Source of the DNA: Candidatus Methylomirabilota bacterium
GTDB taxonomy: Bacteria > Methylomirabilota > Methylomirabilia > Methylomirabilales > 2-02-FULL-66-22
Reading direction: 5' to 3'
DNA length: 24,553 nucleotides
Assembly (NCBI GenBank): GCA_016209725.1
Contig: JACQVO010000245.1
Span: forward strand, 1-24,553
Positions 1 through 7,771 of the stretch are shown in pieces. A program made the translations under genes and the position numbers. The notes under the pieces are model-generated. The model had not been told where the DNA came from and did not search any database. It was given only the letters and a program-made list of their open reading frames with translations. Numbering within the stretch: position 1 is the first letter of the stretch; each line of letters starts with the position of its first letter.

Positions 1-34
1 CTTGGTGGGCTAGGCCGGGACCGGGCGGTTAGGT

Positions 35-62
35 AAAAAAACTCGCGGCTAGATCTCGCGAG
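35..62 (-). terminator. possible minus-strand intrinsic terminator
   Basis: Read on the minus strand, CTCGCG and CGCGAG arms with a 9-nt loop are followed directly by seven T (A35-A41 on the plus strand). This has the form of an intrinsic terminator, but no minus-strand gene that would use it is visible to its right, since truA is on the plus strand. The rest of bases 1-123 shows stop codons in all three plus frames near 11-36 and no recognisable gene end. Confidence 0.25.
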
Positions 63-123
63 CAAGGTCCGAGCCCGTTCGCAGAGAGGGGCCAGGCAGG
101 AAGGTGGAAGGGGGCACGCTGCG

Positions 124-858
124 GTGCGGCGTTTCAAGCTGATCGTGGAATACGAGGGGACGGCGTATCATGGTTGGCAGGTGCAGCCCGGGCTGCCCAC
201 CATCCAGGGGGTCTTGCAGGCGACGCTCACGCGGATCGCCGGCGTGCCGGTGGAGGTGACGGGCGCGGGGCGGACCGACGCCGGGGTGCATGCCCTCGGA
301 CAGGTGGCCAGCTTCAGCGCCGAGGTGCGACTGGATCCGCTGACGCTGCGGAGGGCGTTGAACGCCACCCTGCCACGGGACATCGTGGTCTGTCGCGTCG
401 AGGAGGTGCCCCCGGATTTCGACGCGCGCCGGTCGGCGCGGTCCAAGACCTACCGCTACACGCTCCTCCGCCGCGATTACCCGTCGGCGTGGCTCGGCCG
501 TCACAGTCTCTACGTGCCCTATCCGCTGGACGTGGAGGCCATGGCCGAGGCGGCCCGCGCTCTGATCGGCACTCATGACTTCTCGGCATTCCGCGCCGGG
601 ACGTGCACGGCGGCCACCCCGGTGCGCACGGTCCTGGACGCCTCCTGGCGGGTGGCGGATGACCTGGTGCACTTCGAGATCACGGCCAACGCATTCCTCC
701 AGCACATGATCCGGATTTTCCTCGGGACGCTCCTGGAGGTGGGACGCGGTAAGCGCGCTCCGTCCGAGGTCGCCATGATCCTGGCTTCCAGGGAAAGGCG
801 GCACGCAGGGAAAACGGCTCTCCCACACGGGCTGTGCCTGGTGGAGGTTCACTACTGA
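124..858 (+). CDS. truA: tRNA pseudouridine(38-40) synthase TruA
   Basis: This cytoplasmic enzyme converts uridines 38-40 of the tRNA anticodon arm to pseudouridine. The 244-residue product begins with the family N-terminus (FKLIVEYEGTAYHGWQVQP) and carries the catalytic motif GRTDAGVHA with the nucleophile Asp52. Later segments RSARSKTYRY and AFLQHMIRI match conserved TruA positions. It is slightly shorter than the E. coli enzyme but complete. The start is GTG at 124, preceded by a purine-rich AGGAAGGTGGAAGGGGG stretch that supplies the Shine-Dalgarno sequence; no in-frame ATG gives a full N-terminus. It is the first gene in the window, so its upstream partner is unseen. A promoter-like element follows it, so the next gene is probably transcribed separately. 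The assignment is firm. Confidence 0.96.
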   Translation: MRRFKLIVEYEGTAYHGWQVQPGLPTIQGVLQATLTRIAGVPVEVTGAGRTDAGVHALGQVASFSAEVRLDPLTLRRALNATLPRDIVVCRVEEVPPDFDARRSARSKTYRYTLLRRDYPSAWLGRHSLYVPYPLDVEAMAEAARALIGTHDFSAFRAGTCTAATPVRTVLDASWRVADDLVHFEITANAFLQHMIRIFLGTLLEVGRGKRAPSEVAMILASRERRHAGKTALPHGLCLVEVHY

Positions 859-866
859 CGGGAGAA

Positions 867-899
867 TTGACTTGTCAGGCTAACGCGATTCGATAGAAT
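867..899 (+). promoter_or_regulatory. sigma70-type promoter upstream of the response regulator
   Basis: TTGTCA (872-877) and TAGAAT (894-899) are 16 bp apart, each 5 of 6 matches to the -35 and -10 consensus. An overlapping TTGACT lies at 867-872. It sits just after truA and about 240 bp before the response regulator, so the transcript would run through the inverted-repeat element at 944-1106. No experimental support can be seen. Confidence 0.5.
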
Positions 900-943
900 A
901 CACGGGCGGGTCTGGTCAGCGCGTCCAAGCCTGGACAGTGCAG

Positions 944-1106
944 TTTAACCGCAAAGCACGCAAAGGACGCAAAGGAACTCTCTGTATCCAAGACGGCGGC
1001 GGGGAAATGCCTGGACGAGCAATCCGGAACAATTCATTCCGAACGCTTTTCCCGCTTGATGAGAGTTACCGACTCTTTGCGATCTTTGCGGGCTTGGCGG
1101 TGAAAA
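944..1106. repeat. inverted-repeat dispersed element (GCAAAG type), MITE-like
   Basis: The left arm (944-980) contains three 9-bp units starting GCAAAG (GCAAAGCAC, GCAAAGGAC, GCAAAGGAA). The right arm (1071-1106) is its imperfect reverse complement, with CTTTGCGATCTTTGCGGG. The arms enclose about 90 bp with an internal palindrome (GGAACAATTCATTCC) and no open reading frame of its own. The architecture is that of a non-autonomous or REP-like dispersed element. From memory, similar GCAAAG repeats occur widely in environmental genomes; the copy number here cannot be checked. It fills most of the 278-bp truA-response regulator gap. Confidence 0.7.
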
Positions 1107-1136
1107 ATTTGGGCTAACCCTCGGGGAAAAACATCC

Positions 1137-2081
1137 ATGGCATCCATCCTGATCGTGGACGATGAACCGGAGAATCTGGAGTTGCTGGAAGCCATCCTGG
1201 CGTCGGCCGGCCATACGGTCCGGAAGGCCGGCGATGGGCAGGAGGCGCTGAGGGCCGTGGACGAGGAACCGCCCGAGCTGATCCTCCTCGATCTCGTGAT
1301 GCCGGGGCTGAGCGGGTTCGAGGTCTGCGAGGTGCTTCGGGGTCAACCGCGCACGGCGCGCATCCCGGTCATCATCGTCACCGGCTTCGATCAGTTCGGG
1401 AGCAAGGAACGGATTCTGGCCCTGGGGGCCGACGATTATCTGACCAAGCCGATCCTCCCGGCCGACGTGCAGGCCCGGGTGGAGGCCCTGTTGAATGTTC
1501 GCCACCTGCAGCAGGATCTGGATCGAACCCTGGCCTACCTGCACGAGCTGGAGATGGCGAGCTACAGCCATCGGCGGCGGATGCTGGCGGAGATGGCTCC
1601 CATTTCGGCGCAGGCGGGACAGAAAGGTGAGGGACGGGCGGCTCCCCTGGTCCTCCTGGTGGATGACGAGAAGCTTCCCCGGCAGCTCTACGGCGACTTG
1701 CTGGCGGAGCACGGCTTCCGCGTGGTCGCGGCCTCCGATGGCCAGGAGGCGCTCAAGGCCGCCCTCCGCCATCCGCTGGAGGCTGCGATCCTGGACCTCA
1801 TGCTCCCGGACCTCTCCGGTCTGAACCTCCTGGAGGAGCTCCGGCGTCTGGTCCCGGATCTCCCCGTCATCATCCTCACCGCCCACCCCGATCCCCAGGC
1901 GGCCGTCACCGCCTTCAAGCTCGGGGCCTTCGACTTCCTGGTGAAGGGCCTCCAGCCCGATGTGGTGGCCCTGGCGGTGCGCCGGGCCATCCATCACGTC
2001 GCCGCTCTCCGCGAGAAGCAGCAGACCATCACGGCCTTGGAGGCGCGCATCCGGGAGCTGGAGGGCCGCCTCGGCTCCTGA
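1137..2081 (+). CDS. tandem receiver-domain (REC-REC) response regulator
   Basis: This 314-residue protein consists of two complete CheY-like receiver domains and a helical tail, with no DNA-binding or enzymatic output domain. Domain 1 (about 3-122) has the acidic pair D8/D9, phospho-acceptor D52 in LLDLVMPG and K104 in DDYLTKP. A helical linker follows. Domain 2 (about 169-290) has D176/D177, acceptor D220 in ILDLMLPD and K270 in FDFLVK. The end (LREKQQTITALEARIRELEG) looks like a short coiled coil. It therefore probably acts as a phosphorelay or protein-interaction module. No histidine kinase is adjacent, so its partner is unknown. The start ATG 1137 has a weak GGGGAAA stretch about 10 nt upstream. 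It is flanked on both sides by inverted-repeat elements. The domain call is firm; the cellular role is not visible. Confidence 0.9.
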   Translation: MASILIVDDEPENLELLEAILASAGHTVRKAGDGQEALRAVDEEPPELILLDLVMPGLSGFEVCEVLRGQPRTARIPVIIVTGFDQFGSKERILALGADDYLTKPILPADVQARVEALLNVRHLQQDLDRTLAYLHELEMASYSHRRRMLAEMAPISAQAGQKGEGRAAPLVLLVDDEKLPRQLYGDLLAEHGFRVVAASDGQEALKAALRHPLEAAILDLMLPDLSGLNLLEELRRLVPDLPVIILTAHPDPQAAVTAFKLGAFDFLVKGLQPDVVALAVRRAIHHVAALREKQQTITALEARIRELEGRLGS

Positions 2082-2100
2082 TGGGCCTGCTCGGAAAAGC

Positions 2101-2166
2101 GTTTGGCCGTCCGGCGGTTCGGTTGTTGGGGAACAGCCGAACGGTCGAATTGTGGAACGGCCGAAC
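2101..2166. repeat. imperfect inverted repeat (GCCGAAC/GTTCGGC type)
   Basis: The left arm 2101-2127 contains GGCGGTTCGGTTGTT and the right arm 2132-2166 begins AACAGCCGAACGGTC. They pair well near the loop (GGGG, 2128-2131) and again at the outer ends (GTTTGGCC with GGCCGAAC), with mismatches between. It fills the start of the response regulator-leuS gap. It differs in sequence from the 944-1106 element but also repeats a short unit. Its genomic copy number is unknown. Confidence 0.5.
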
Positions 2167-2195
2167 ACTCTTACGCCCGAGGCACATCCTCGCCC

Positions 2196-2224
2196 TTGCC
2201 AAGGCAGAACACTCGTGCTACATA
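2196..2224 (+). promoter_or_regulatory. extended -10 promoter for leuS
   Basis: TTGCCA (2196-2201; 5 of 6 to consensus) is followed after exactly 17 bp by TACATA (2219-2224), which is preceded by TGC giving an extended -10 (TGnTAnAnA-like). Initiation near 2231 would leave a leader of about 22 nt carrying the GGAGG ribosome binding site at 2241-2245. That is too short for a T-box or other long leader. Confidence 0.5.
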
Positions 2225-2253
2225 AGGCCGGTCTCTGATCGGAGGTTCCCCGT

Positions 2254-4866
2254 ATGGCACGCGGCTACGACTTCACGCGTCTCGAGGCGAAGTGGCAGGG
2301 GATTTGGGAGGCACAGGGTGCCTTCAGCGTCACGGAGGATCCGGCGCGACCGAAGTTTTACTGCCTGGAGATGTACCCCTACCCCTCGGGCAAGATCCAC
2401 ATGGGGCACGTGCGGAACTACTCCATCGGCGATGTGGTGGCCCGCTACCTGTCCATGCGGGGCTTCAATGTCCTCCACCCCATGGGGTGGGATGCGTTCG
2501 GGTTCCCCGCCGAGAATGCGGCCTTCGAGCACGGTGTCCACCCCGCCAAATGGACGGCCGATAACATCGCCTACATGAAATCGCAGCTCCGCCGCATGGG
2601 GTTCTCCTACGACTGGAATCGCGAAGTCACTTGCTGCGACCCGGCCTACTACCGCTGGAACCAGTGGTTCTTCCTGAAGATGCTGGAACGCGGCCTGGCC
2701 TACCGGGGGCGGGCCCCGGTGAACTGGTGCGAGGCCTGTCAGTCCGTCCTCAGCAACGAGCAGGCCGAGGGAGGGGTCTGCTGGCGACATACCGATACGC
2801 CGGTCATCCAGAAGGAACTGGAGCAGTGGTTCCTCAAGATCACCGCCTACGTGGAGGAACTGCTGGGAGACCTCCAGGCGCTGACCGGCTGGCCGGAGCG
2901 CGTGCGCGTGATGCAGCGCAACTGGATCGGGAAGAGCGTGGGCGCCGAGGTGGACTTCCCCCTGGCGGAGGGGGGAAACCTTCGCATCTTCACCACGCGG
3001 CCCGACACGCTGTTCGGCGCAACCTTCATGGTCCTGGCGCCGGAGCATCCCCTGGCACTCTCGCTGTCGGCCGGGACGCCCCAGGAGTCCGCGGTACGGG
3101 ACTTCGCCGCGCGGACGGGACGCGCCGACAAGGCGGTGCGGACGGATACCGCGACGCAAAAGGAGGGGGTCTTCGCGGGCGCCTACGCCGTGAATCCCAT
3201 GACCCGGGAACGCATCCCCATCTGGGTGGCCAACTTCGTCCTCATGGAGTATGGGACCGGGGCGATCATGGCCGTGCCGGCCCACGACCAGCGGGACTTC
3301 GACTTCGCCCGCGTCTACGGTCTCCCCGTCCGGATGGTGATCCAGCCGCCGGGGGAGGGGGCGGGCGGACCGCCGGAGGCCGCCTACGAGGGGGAGGGCA
3401 CCATGGTCAACTCCGGTGCCTTCGGCGGAATGAAGAGTGAGGAGGGAAAGCTGGCGATCTGCCAGTTCCTGGAGGAGCGGGGGATCGGCAAGCGGGCTGT
3501 GAATTACCGGATCCGCGACTGGCTGATCTCGCGCCAGCGCTACTGGGGGACCCCCATCCCGGTCGTCTACTGCGAGGGGTGCGGCATCGTGCCGGTACCG
3601 GAACGGGACCTCCCCGTGATCCTGCCCCACGATGTGGCCATCACCATGAGCGGGGGCTCCCCCCTGGAGCGGGTGGAGGCCTTCGTGCGGACCGCCTGCC
3701 CCGCCTGCGGGCGGTCCGCACGGCGCGAGACCGACACCATGGACACCTTCGTGGATTCCTCCTGGTACTTCCTGCGCTTCGCCAGTCCGGAGGAGCGGAC
3801 ACGCCCCTTGGACCCCCCCAAGGTGCGGTACTGGCTGCCGGTGGACCAGTACATCGGGGGGATCGAGCATGCCGTCCTGCACCTCTTGTACGCGCGCTTC
3901 TTCACCAAGGTCTGCCGCGACCTCGGCCTGACCACGATCAGCGAGCCGTTCACCAACCTCCTGACGCAGGGGATGGTATGCAAAGAGACCTTCCGCTGCC
4001 CCGAGCATGGCTTTCGCATGCCCGGCGAGGTGGATGGGCAGGGGCGGTGTGCGGAGTGCCAGCGCCCGGTGGAGATCGGGCGGACCGAGAAGATGTCCAA
4101 GTCGAAGCGGAACGTCGTGGACCCCGATGATCTCCTGGAGCGCTACGGGGCCGACACCATCCGGCTCTTCTCGCTCTTTGCGGCCCCTCCGGAGAAGGAT
4201 CTGGAGTGGTCGGACGAGGGAGTCCAGGGCTCGTTCCGATTCCTCAACCGGGTCTGGCGGCTGGTGGAGGATCACGCCGCCCGGATCCGGGCGGCCCAGG
4301 GACTGACATGGGATGACGGGACGCCGCCCGAGGCGGTCCGCACCCTCCGCCGGGTCACCCATCAGACCATCGCCAGGGTCACCCACGACCTGGAGGACGC
4401 CTTCCATTTCAACACGGCACTGTCCGCGCTCATGGAGCTGCAGACCGCCCTGATCCGGTTCCAGGACGAGCTCGGTCCCGGGCCGTCCCACGACCTCCCG
4501 CCGGACCGGCGGGACCGGATCCTGGCCTTTGCCGAGGGCCTGCGTGTCCTGGTGGTGATGCTGGCTCCCTTCGCGCCCCACCTGGCGGAGGAACTCTGGG
4601 AAATGCTGGGCCACCGGGAGAGCATCTTCCGCCGGCTCTGGCCGGTGGCGGATGCAACCCTGGCCAGGGCGGACACGGTCGAGGTGGTCGTCCAGGTGAA
4701 CGGCAAGGTGCGCAGCCGCCAGCACGTTCCCCGGGGCACCCCAGTGGATCGCCTCCAAGAGCTGGCAGTCGCCGACCCGCGCATCCGGCCCTGGACCGAG
4801 GGGAAGGCCGTCCGCAAGGTGGTCGTGATTCCCGACAAGCTCGTGAACGTCGTCGTTGGGTCATGA
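2254..4866 (+). CDS. leuS: leucyl-tRNA synthetase
   Basis: This class I aminoacyl-tRNA synthetase attaches leucine to tRNA-Leu in the cytoplasm. The 870-residue protein is full length for the bacterial family. The HIGH-equivalent is H49-M-G-H52 in YPYPSGKIHMGHVRNY, and KMSKS lies at residues 613-617. The CP1 editing domain occupies roughly 220-420, with TTRPDTLFGATF and the conserved MAVPAHDQRDFDFA segment. A CxxC pair (CEAC, about 160) and cysteines in the 580-605 stretch suggest zinc-binding insertions. Start ATG 2254 has GGAGG 8 nt upstream. The last codons overlap or abut the start region of lptE, so the two are probably co-transcribed from the promoter at 2196-2224. Confidence 0.98.
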   Translation: MARGYDFTRLEAKWQGIWEAQGAFSVTEDPARPKFYCLEMYPYPSGKIHMGHVRNYSIGDVVARYLSMRGFNVLHPMGWDAFGFPAENAAFEHGVHPAKWTADNIAYMKSQLRRMGFSYDWNREVTCCDPAYYRWNQWFFLKMLERGLAYRGRAPVNWCEACQSVLSNEQAEGGVCWRHTDTPVIQKELEQWFLKITAYVEELLGDLQALTGWPERVRVMQRNWIGKSVGAEVDFPLAEGGNLRIFTTRPDTLFGATFMVLAPEHPLALSLSAGTPQESAVRDFAARTGRADKAVRTDTATQKEGVFAGAYAVNPMTRERIPIWVANFVLMEYGTGAIMAVPAHDQRDFDFARVYGLPVRMVIQPPGEGAGGPPEAAYEGEGTMVNSGAFGGMKSEEGKLAICQFLEERGIGKRAVNYRIRDWLISRQRYWGTPIPVVYCEGCGIVPVPERDLPVILPHDVAITMSGGSPLERVEAFVRTACPACGRSARRETDTMDTFVDSSWYFLRFASPEERTRPLDPPKVRYWLPVDQYIGGIEHAVLHLLYARFFTKVCRDLGLTTISEPFTNLLTQGMVCKETFRCPEHGFRMPGEVDGQGRCAECQRPVEIGRTEKMSKSKRNVVDPDDLLERYGADTIRLFSLFAAPPEKDLEWSDEGVQGSFRFLNRVWRLVEDHAARIRAAQGLTWDDGTPPEAVRTLRRVTHQTIARVTHDLEDAFHFNTALSALMELQTALIRFQDELGPGPSHDLPPDRRDRILAFAEGLRVLVVMLAPFAPHLAEELWEMLGHRESIFRRLWPVADATLARADTVEVVVQVNGKVRSRQHVPRGTPVDRLQELAVADPRIRPWTEGKAVRKVVVIPDKLVNVVVGS

Positions 4867-4876
4867 CGCGCCCGGC

Positions 4877-5437
4877 ATGATGACTCGCCGGTCAGATGCT
4901 CGCCCTGGGATGCCTCGGCGGCTTGTCCGGCTTCTGTCCATCGCCGGGTGCGGGTTGTTCTTCGTTGCCTGCGGCTACCAGCCCTACGGGGCCGGCGCCT
5001 GGCTCGGCGGCCCATCCCGAGAAATCCAGCGCCTCCATCTTGCGGTCCTGACCAACAACACCTTCAAGCCTGGCCTCCAGGGTCTCGTCGGCGCCGCCAT
5101 TCGGCGACACCTGCAACAGGACGGCCGCATGCGCCTGACCCCGCCGGAGGTCGCCGACGCAATCCTGGCGGGCAGCCTGACCGGCTACGAGAACGAGCCC
5201 ATCGCCTTCGAACAGATCGATATCGGCCGGCGCTTTCGCGTCCGGGTTCGCCTGGCGATGCGCCTGGCGGAACGGGGCGGGGAGAAGGTGCTCCTGATGG
5301 AGGAGATTGTCGGGGAAGCGTTCTACACCGCCGGGGGCGGCGCAGTGGCCACCCGGGCAGCGGAGGAGGAGGCGACGGCACGCGCCGCGCAGGACCTCGC
5401 GTCCCGAGTCGTGGCGCGCCTCATGGAAGGGTTGTAA
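4877..5437 (+). CDS. lptE: LPS-assembly lipoprotein LptE-like
   Basis: This is the probable outer-membrane lipoprotein that plugs LptD for lipopolysaccharide insertion. The N-terminus has basic residues, a hydrophobic segment (LLSIAGCGLFFVA) and a lipobox-like FVAC; the cysteine (residue 32 from ATG 4877) would be acylated. The region after it (GYQPYGAGA, then a stretch around ADAILAGSLTGYENEP and VRVRLAMRLAERG) fits the LptE fold, a poorly conserved family recognised mainly by pattern and context. The start is uncertain: ATG 4877, ATG 4880 or ATG 4910. The last gives a more usual 20-residue signal peptide (MPRRLVRLLSIAGC...). It begins within about 10 nt of the leuS stop, a common leuS-lptE arrangement. 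It ends in a hairpin shared with the convergent rpsT. Confidence 0.82.
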   Translation: MMTRRSDARPGMPRRLVRLLSIAGCGLFFVACGYQPYGAGAWLGGPSREIQRLHLAVLTNNTFKPGLQGLVGAAIRRHLQQDGRMRLTPPEVADAILAGSLTGYENEPIAFEQIDIGRRFRVRVRLAMRLAERGGEKVLLMEEIVGEAFYTAGGGAVATRAAEEEATARAAQDLASRVVARLMEGL

Positions 5438-5472
5438 CCCGGATAATTCAGCGCGCCGTGAATTCTCCGGGT
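5437..5472. terminator. stem-loop between convergent lptE and rpsT
   Basis: ACCCGGATAATTCA (5437-5450) pairs with TGAATTCTCCGGGT (5459-5472) at 13 of 14 positions around a GCGCGCCG loop. The arms overlap the last base of the lptE stop codon and the rpsT stop codon. It is placed as a shared bidirectional terminator, although neither strand has a clear U tract. Confidence 0.5.
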
Positions 5473-5750
5473 CAGGAGGCGGCGGGCTTGCCGAGACGGT
5501 TGAGTTGCCGCATGAGGCGAGACTTGTGCCGGGCGGCGGCGTTCTTGTGCAGGATGCCCTTCGTCACGGCGCGGTCGACGACTGGCGTGGCCTCGGCCAG
5601 CGCCTGCGCTGCGGCCTCGGCCTGGTTCCCGGCAACAGCCACGCGAACACGCTTCAGGCTGGAGCGCAGTTTGCCCTTGGCAGCTCGGTTGTGTTGCGTC
5701 CGGCGCTCCGTGCGCCCCAAATCCTTGATGGAAGACGTGATGATCGGCAT
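5472..5750 (-). CDS. rpsT: 30S ribosomal protein S20
   Basis: This small basic protein binds 16S rRNA in the 30S subunit. The 92-residue product (starting MPIITSSIKDLGRTERR) shows S20 features: a basic N-terminus, the helix RTQHNRAAKGKLRSSLKRV, and the C-terminal signature GILHKNAAARHKSRLMRQLN. The frame is open further upstream, but the true start is ATG at 5750, with AAAGGAG about 8 nt before it and a promoter further upstream. It is transcribed convergently to lptE and divergently from murJ. Confidence 0.96.
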   Translation of the reverse strand: MPIITSSIKDLGRTERRTQHNRAAKGKLRSSLKRVRVAVAGNQAEAAAQALAEATPVVDRAVTKGILHKNAAARHKSRLMRQLNRLGKPAAS

Positions 5751-5814
5751 GAACCCGACTCCTTTGCCCGATGATATAGAGAGGACGGCCCGCCCGGGGG
5801 CCGACGGCCCGTCA

Positions 5815-5843
5815 CTTGTAGAAGAGTGGGGCGGGGATGTCAA
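5815..5843 (-). promoter_or_regulatory. sigma70-type promoter for rpsT
   Basis: On the minus strand a perfect TTGACA (plus 5838-5843) is separated by exactly 17 bp from TACAAG (plus 5815-5820; 4 of 6 to TATAAT). The leader of about 60 nt between it and the rpsT start is GC-rich and contains two copies of GACGGCCCG (plus 5783-5791 and 5803-5811), so it could fold. Confidence 0.65.
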
Positions 5844-5858
5844 GGGAATTCTCCCGTA

Positions 5859-5880
5859 GGGGCGCGGTCAATCGCGCCCC
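5859..5880 (+). other. 8-bp GC hairpin upstream of murJ
   Basis: GGGGCGCG (5859-5866) and CGCGCCCC (5873-5880) pair perfectly around GTCAAT. It lies between the divergent rpsT promoter and the murJ start codons. Its role is unknown; it could be an operator-like palindrome or an RNA hairpin in the murJ leader. Confidence 0.35.
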
Positions 5881-5889
5881 GACCTCGTG

Positions 5890-7506
5890 ATGCGTGAGCG
5901 AACAATGACCACCCAGGCCGGACAGGTGCGGCAGATCGCCTCGGCCGCCGGCGTCGTCGGCGGGGCCACGCTCCTCAGCCGGGTCCTGGGGTTTGTGCGG
6001 GACATGGCCATCGCCTGGCTCTTCGGCGCGGGGATGATGGCGGACGCATTCTTCGTGGCCTTCCGGATCCCCAGCACCCTTCGCGAGCTCCTGGGCGAGG
6101 GCGCGCTCTCCGCCGCCTTCGTGCCCACCTTTACGCGAACCGCAACCCGCGAAGGACGGGCGGCCGCCTGGGACCTCGCCTCCGCCGTGATGGGCACCCT
6201 GGTCGTTGTCCTGGCCGTCGTGGCGGCTGCGGGGGTTCTCCTGGCCCCGGGCATCATCCGCATCCTGGCCCCCGGCTTCGCCGAGGTGCCCGGGAAACTG
6301 ACCCTCACGGTTCAACTCCTGCGGGTCATGTTCCCGTACATCTTCCTGGTGGGCCTGGCCGCCCTGTTCATGGCGATCCTGAACTCTCTGGGGCACTTCA
6401 TGACGCCGGCCCTCTCTCCGAGCGTGCTGAACGTCTGCATGATTGTGGCCGCGCTCTTCATCGCCCCCCACGCCAGCAATCCCGTCCTGCCTCTGGGGAT
6501 CGCGGTCCTGGTGGGCGGCGCGGGGCAATTGCTGATCCAGGTGCCCTCCGCCATGATCCGGGGGTGGCGCCCGAGGCTCCGGGTCGCGCCGAGGGATCCC
6601 CGGGTGCAGGAAATCGCCCGCCTGATGGCTCCGGGCGTGGCAGGACTGGCGATCACCCAGATCAACGTCTTCGTCGGGACCCTCCTGGCCTCCCTGCTTG
6701 CCCAGGGGAGCGTGGCGGCCTTGACCTATGCCTTCCGCCTGGTCCAGTTTCCTATCGGAGTGTTCGGAGTCGCCATCGCCACGGGGGCGCTGCCCGTCAT
6801 GGCCGCCTCCGCCGCGCGCAACGCCATGGACGACATGAAGCGGGCGCTCATGGGAAGCCTCCGCCTGGGGTTCTTCCTGGCCCTGCCCGCTATGGTGGGC
6901 CTTCTCATATTTCGAACGCCGATTCTGCACGTGCTGTTCGAACGGGGGGCGTTCACGCGCCCGGTCACGTTCCTGACAGCCGAGATCCTGGCCGGCTACA
7001 CGCTGGGGATCTGCTTCTACATTGCCAACCGGATCCTGGCCCCCGCCTTCTACGCGATGCACGATACCTGGACGCCCGTGGCGACGGGGATGATGGCGGT
7101 CGGGGTGAACATCGCGGCCAGCATCGCCCTCATGGGACCCCTGGGGGCCACGGGCCTCGCCCTGGCGACGGCGATCGCCTCGGCAGGCAACTTTCTGCTC
7201 TTATTCAGCCGTCTCCGGCGTCGGATCGGCCCCTTGGGAGGCAAGCGTCTTCTCAGGGCGGTGGCCAAGGTGGGTCTCGCGTGTCTGCCCATGGCCGCGT
7301 GGGGGATCGTCTCGCAAGGGTGGTGGGATGTCCTCGCGGTTCCCCGGACAGTTCACAAGGCGGCCCTGCTGTGCGGGGAGATGGGGGTGGCCGTGGCGCT
7401 CTTCGGGGCCACGGCGGCGGCCTTGGGTTGCGATGAGCTTCGCTGGTCCCTGGATCTCCTGCGGCGGCAACGGCCCGGAGAGATTCGCTCTGCCGCGAAG
7501 TCATGA
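5890..7506 (+). CDS. murJ: lipid II flippase MurJ (MviN)
   Basis: This inner-membrane flippase of the MOP superfamily moves lipid II to the periplasmic side for peptidoglycan synthesis. The product has about 538 residues and many hydrophobic segments consistent with 13-14 helices. The N-terminal signature is strong: GGATLLSRVLGFVRD, then a stretch ending in DAFFVAFRIPSTLRELLGEG and ALSAAFVPTF. Later motifs include FPYIFLVGLAALF and AFYAMHDTWTP. Possible starts are GTG 5887, ATG 5890 and ATG 5905; none has a strong Shine-Dalgarno sequence, and GTGAG upstream of 5905 is the best hint. A perfect 8-bp hairpin (GGGGCGCG/CGCGCCCC, 5859-5880) lies just upstream. It is divergent from rpsT, a pairing seen in other bacteria. 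Confidence 0.95.
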   Translation: MRERTMTTQAGQVRQIASAAGVVGGATLLSRVLGFVRDMAIAWLFGAGMMADAFFVAFRIPSTLRELLGEGALSAAFVPTFTRTATREGRAAAWDLASAVMGTLVVVLAVVAAAGVLLAPGIIRILAPGFAEVPGKLTLTVQLLRVMFPYIFLVGLAALFMAILNSLGHFMTPALSPSVLNVCMIVAALFIAPHASNPVLPLGIAVLVGGAGQLLIQVPSAMIRGWRPRLRVAPRDPRVQEIARLMAPGVAGLAITQINVFVGTLLASLLAQGSVAALTYAFRLVQFPIGVFGVAIATGALPVMAASAARNAMDDMKRALMGSLRLGFFLALPAMVGLLIFRTPILHVLFERGAFTRPVTFLTAEILAGYTLGICFYIANRILAPAFYAMHDTWTPVATGMMAVGVNIAASIALMGPLGATGLALATAIASAGNFLLLFSRLRRRIGPLGGKRLLRAVAKVGLACLPMAAWGIVSQGWWDVLAVPRTVHKAALLCGEMGVAVALFGATAAALGCDELRWSLDLLRRQRPGEIRSAAKS

Positions 7507-7632
7507 TGTGGCGATTCGCGCCCTCGGATCGGGTCGGCGGAAGACTTGGGGATGGCCGCGACCGGTTTCACCGTCTGCCGAGCTTCCTTCTCTAAGTCCC
7601 CGTCACTTCTAGCCATCAGGACCACTTTTTAG

Positions 7633-7661
7633 TTGACGGAGAGTGGGTCGTATGATACTAA
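7633..7661 (+). promoter_or_regulatory. candidate promoter of the ilvBNC operon
   Basis: TTGACG (7633-7638; 5 of 6) is followed by an AT-rich block TATGATACTAA. GATACT at 15-bp spacing (4 of 6) or TACTAA at 17-bp spacing could serve as the -10. It leaves a leader of roughly 100 nt. The leader contains a hairpin (CAGGAG 7734-7739, CTCCTG 7745-7750) just before the ilvB ribosome binding site. Confidence 0.45.
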
Positions 7662-7733
7662 ACGACGCTCATATGCCTGCCCCTAGGTCCTACCGGTTGG
7701 ACGGCCGGGCAGGCTGTCTGCACAACGGGCCAC

Positions 7734-7750
7734 CAGGAGCGATCCTCCTG
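7734..7750 (+). other. hairpin just upstream of the ilvB ribosome binding site
   Basis: CAGGAG and CTCCTG form a 6-bp stem with loop CGATC, six bases before the GGGAGGGG ribosome binding site. No separate leader peptide with branched-chain codons and its own stop is visible, so classical attenuation is not supported. A role in translation initiation is possible but untested. Confidence 0.3.
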
Positions 7751-7771
7751 ACTGGCGGGAGGGGTTACGCC

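Noticed and set aside
49..852. Long minus-strand open frame antisense to truA (and similar long frames opposite leuS, ilvB, rpsA and the cyclase)
   Set aside because: The plus-strand genes are well-recognised families. The antisense products are low-complexity His/Gly/Pro/Arg-rich strings typical of GC-rich shadow frames.
945..2168. Minus-strand frame ending in FLCVLCVLCG over the response regulator and repeat
   Set aside because: The tail is a translation of the GCAAAG repeat and the rest is antisense to the two receiver domains.
5437..5472. Transposon end or operator at the lptE-rpsT junction
   Set aside because: The palindrome sits exactly between two convergent stop codons, so a shared terminator is the simpler reading.
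7643..7771. N-terminal extension of IlvB, or a branched-chain leader peptide with Ile-Leu-Leu codons
   Set aside because: The frame is continuous with ilvB and has no stop of its own, the extension lacks family similarity, and the ATG at 7772 has a strong ribosome binding site. It is better read as an untranslated leader.
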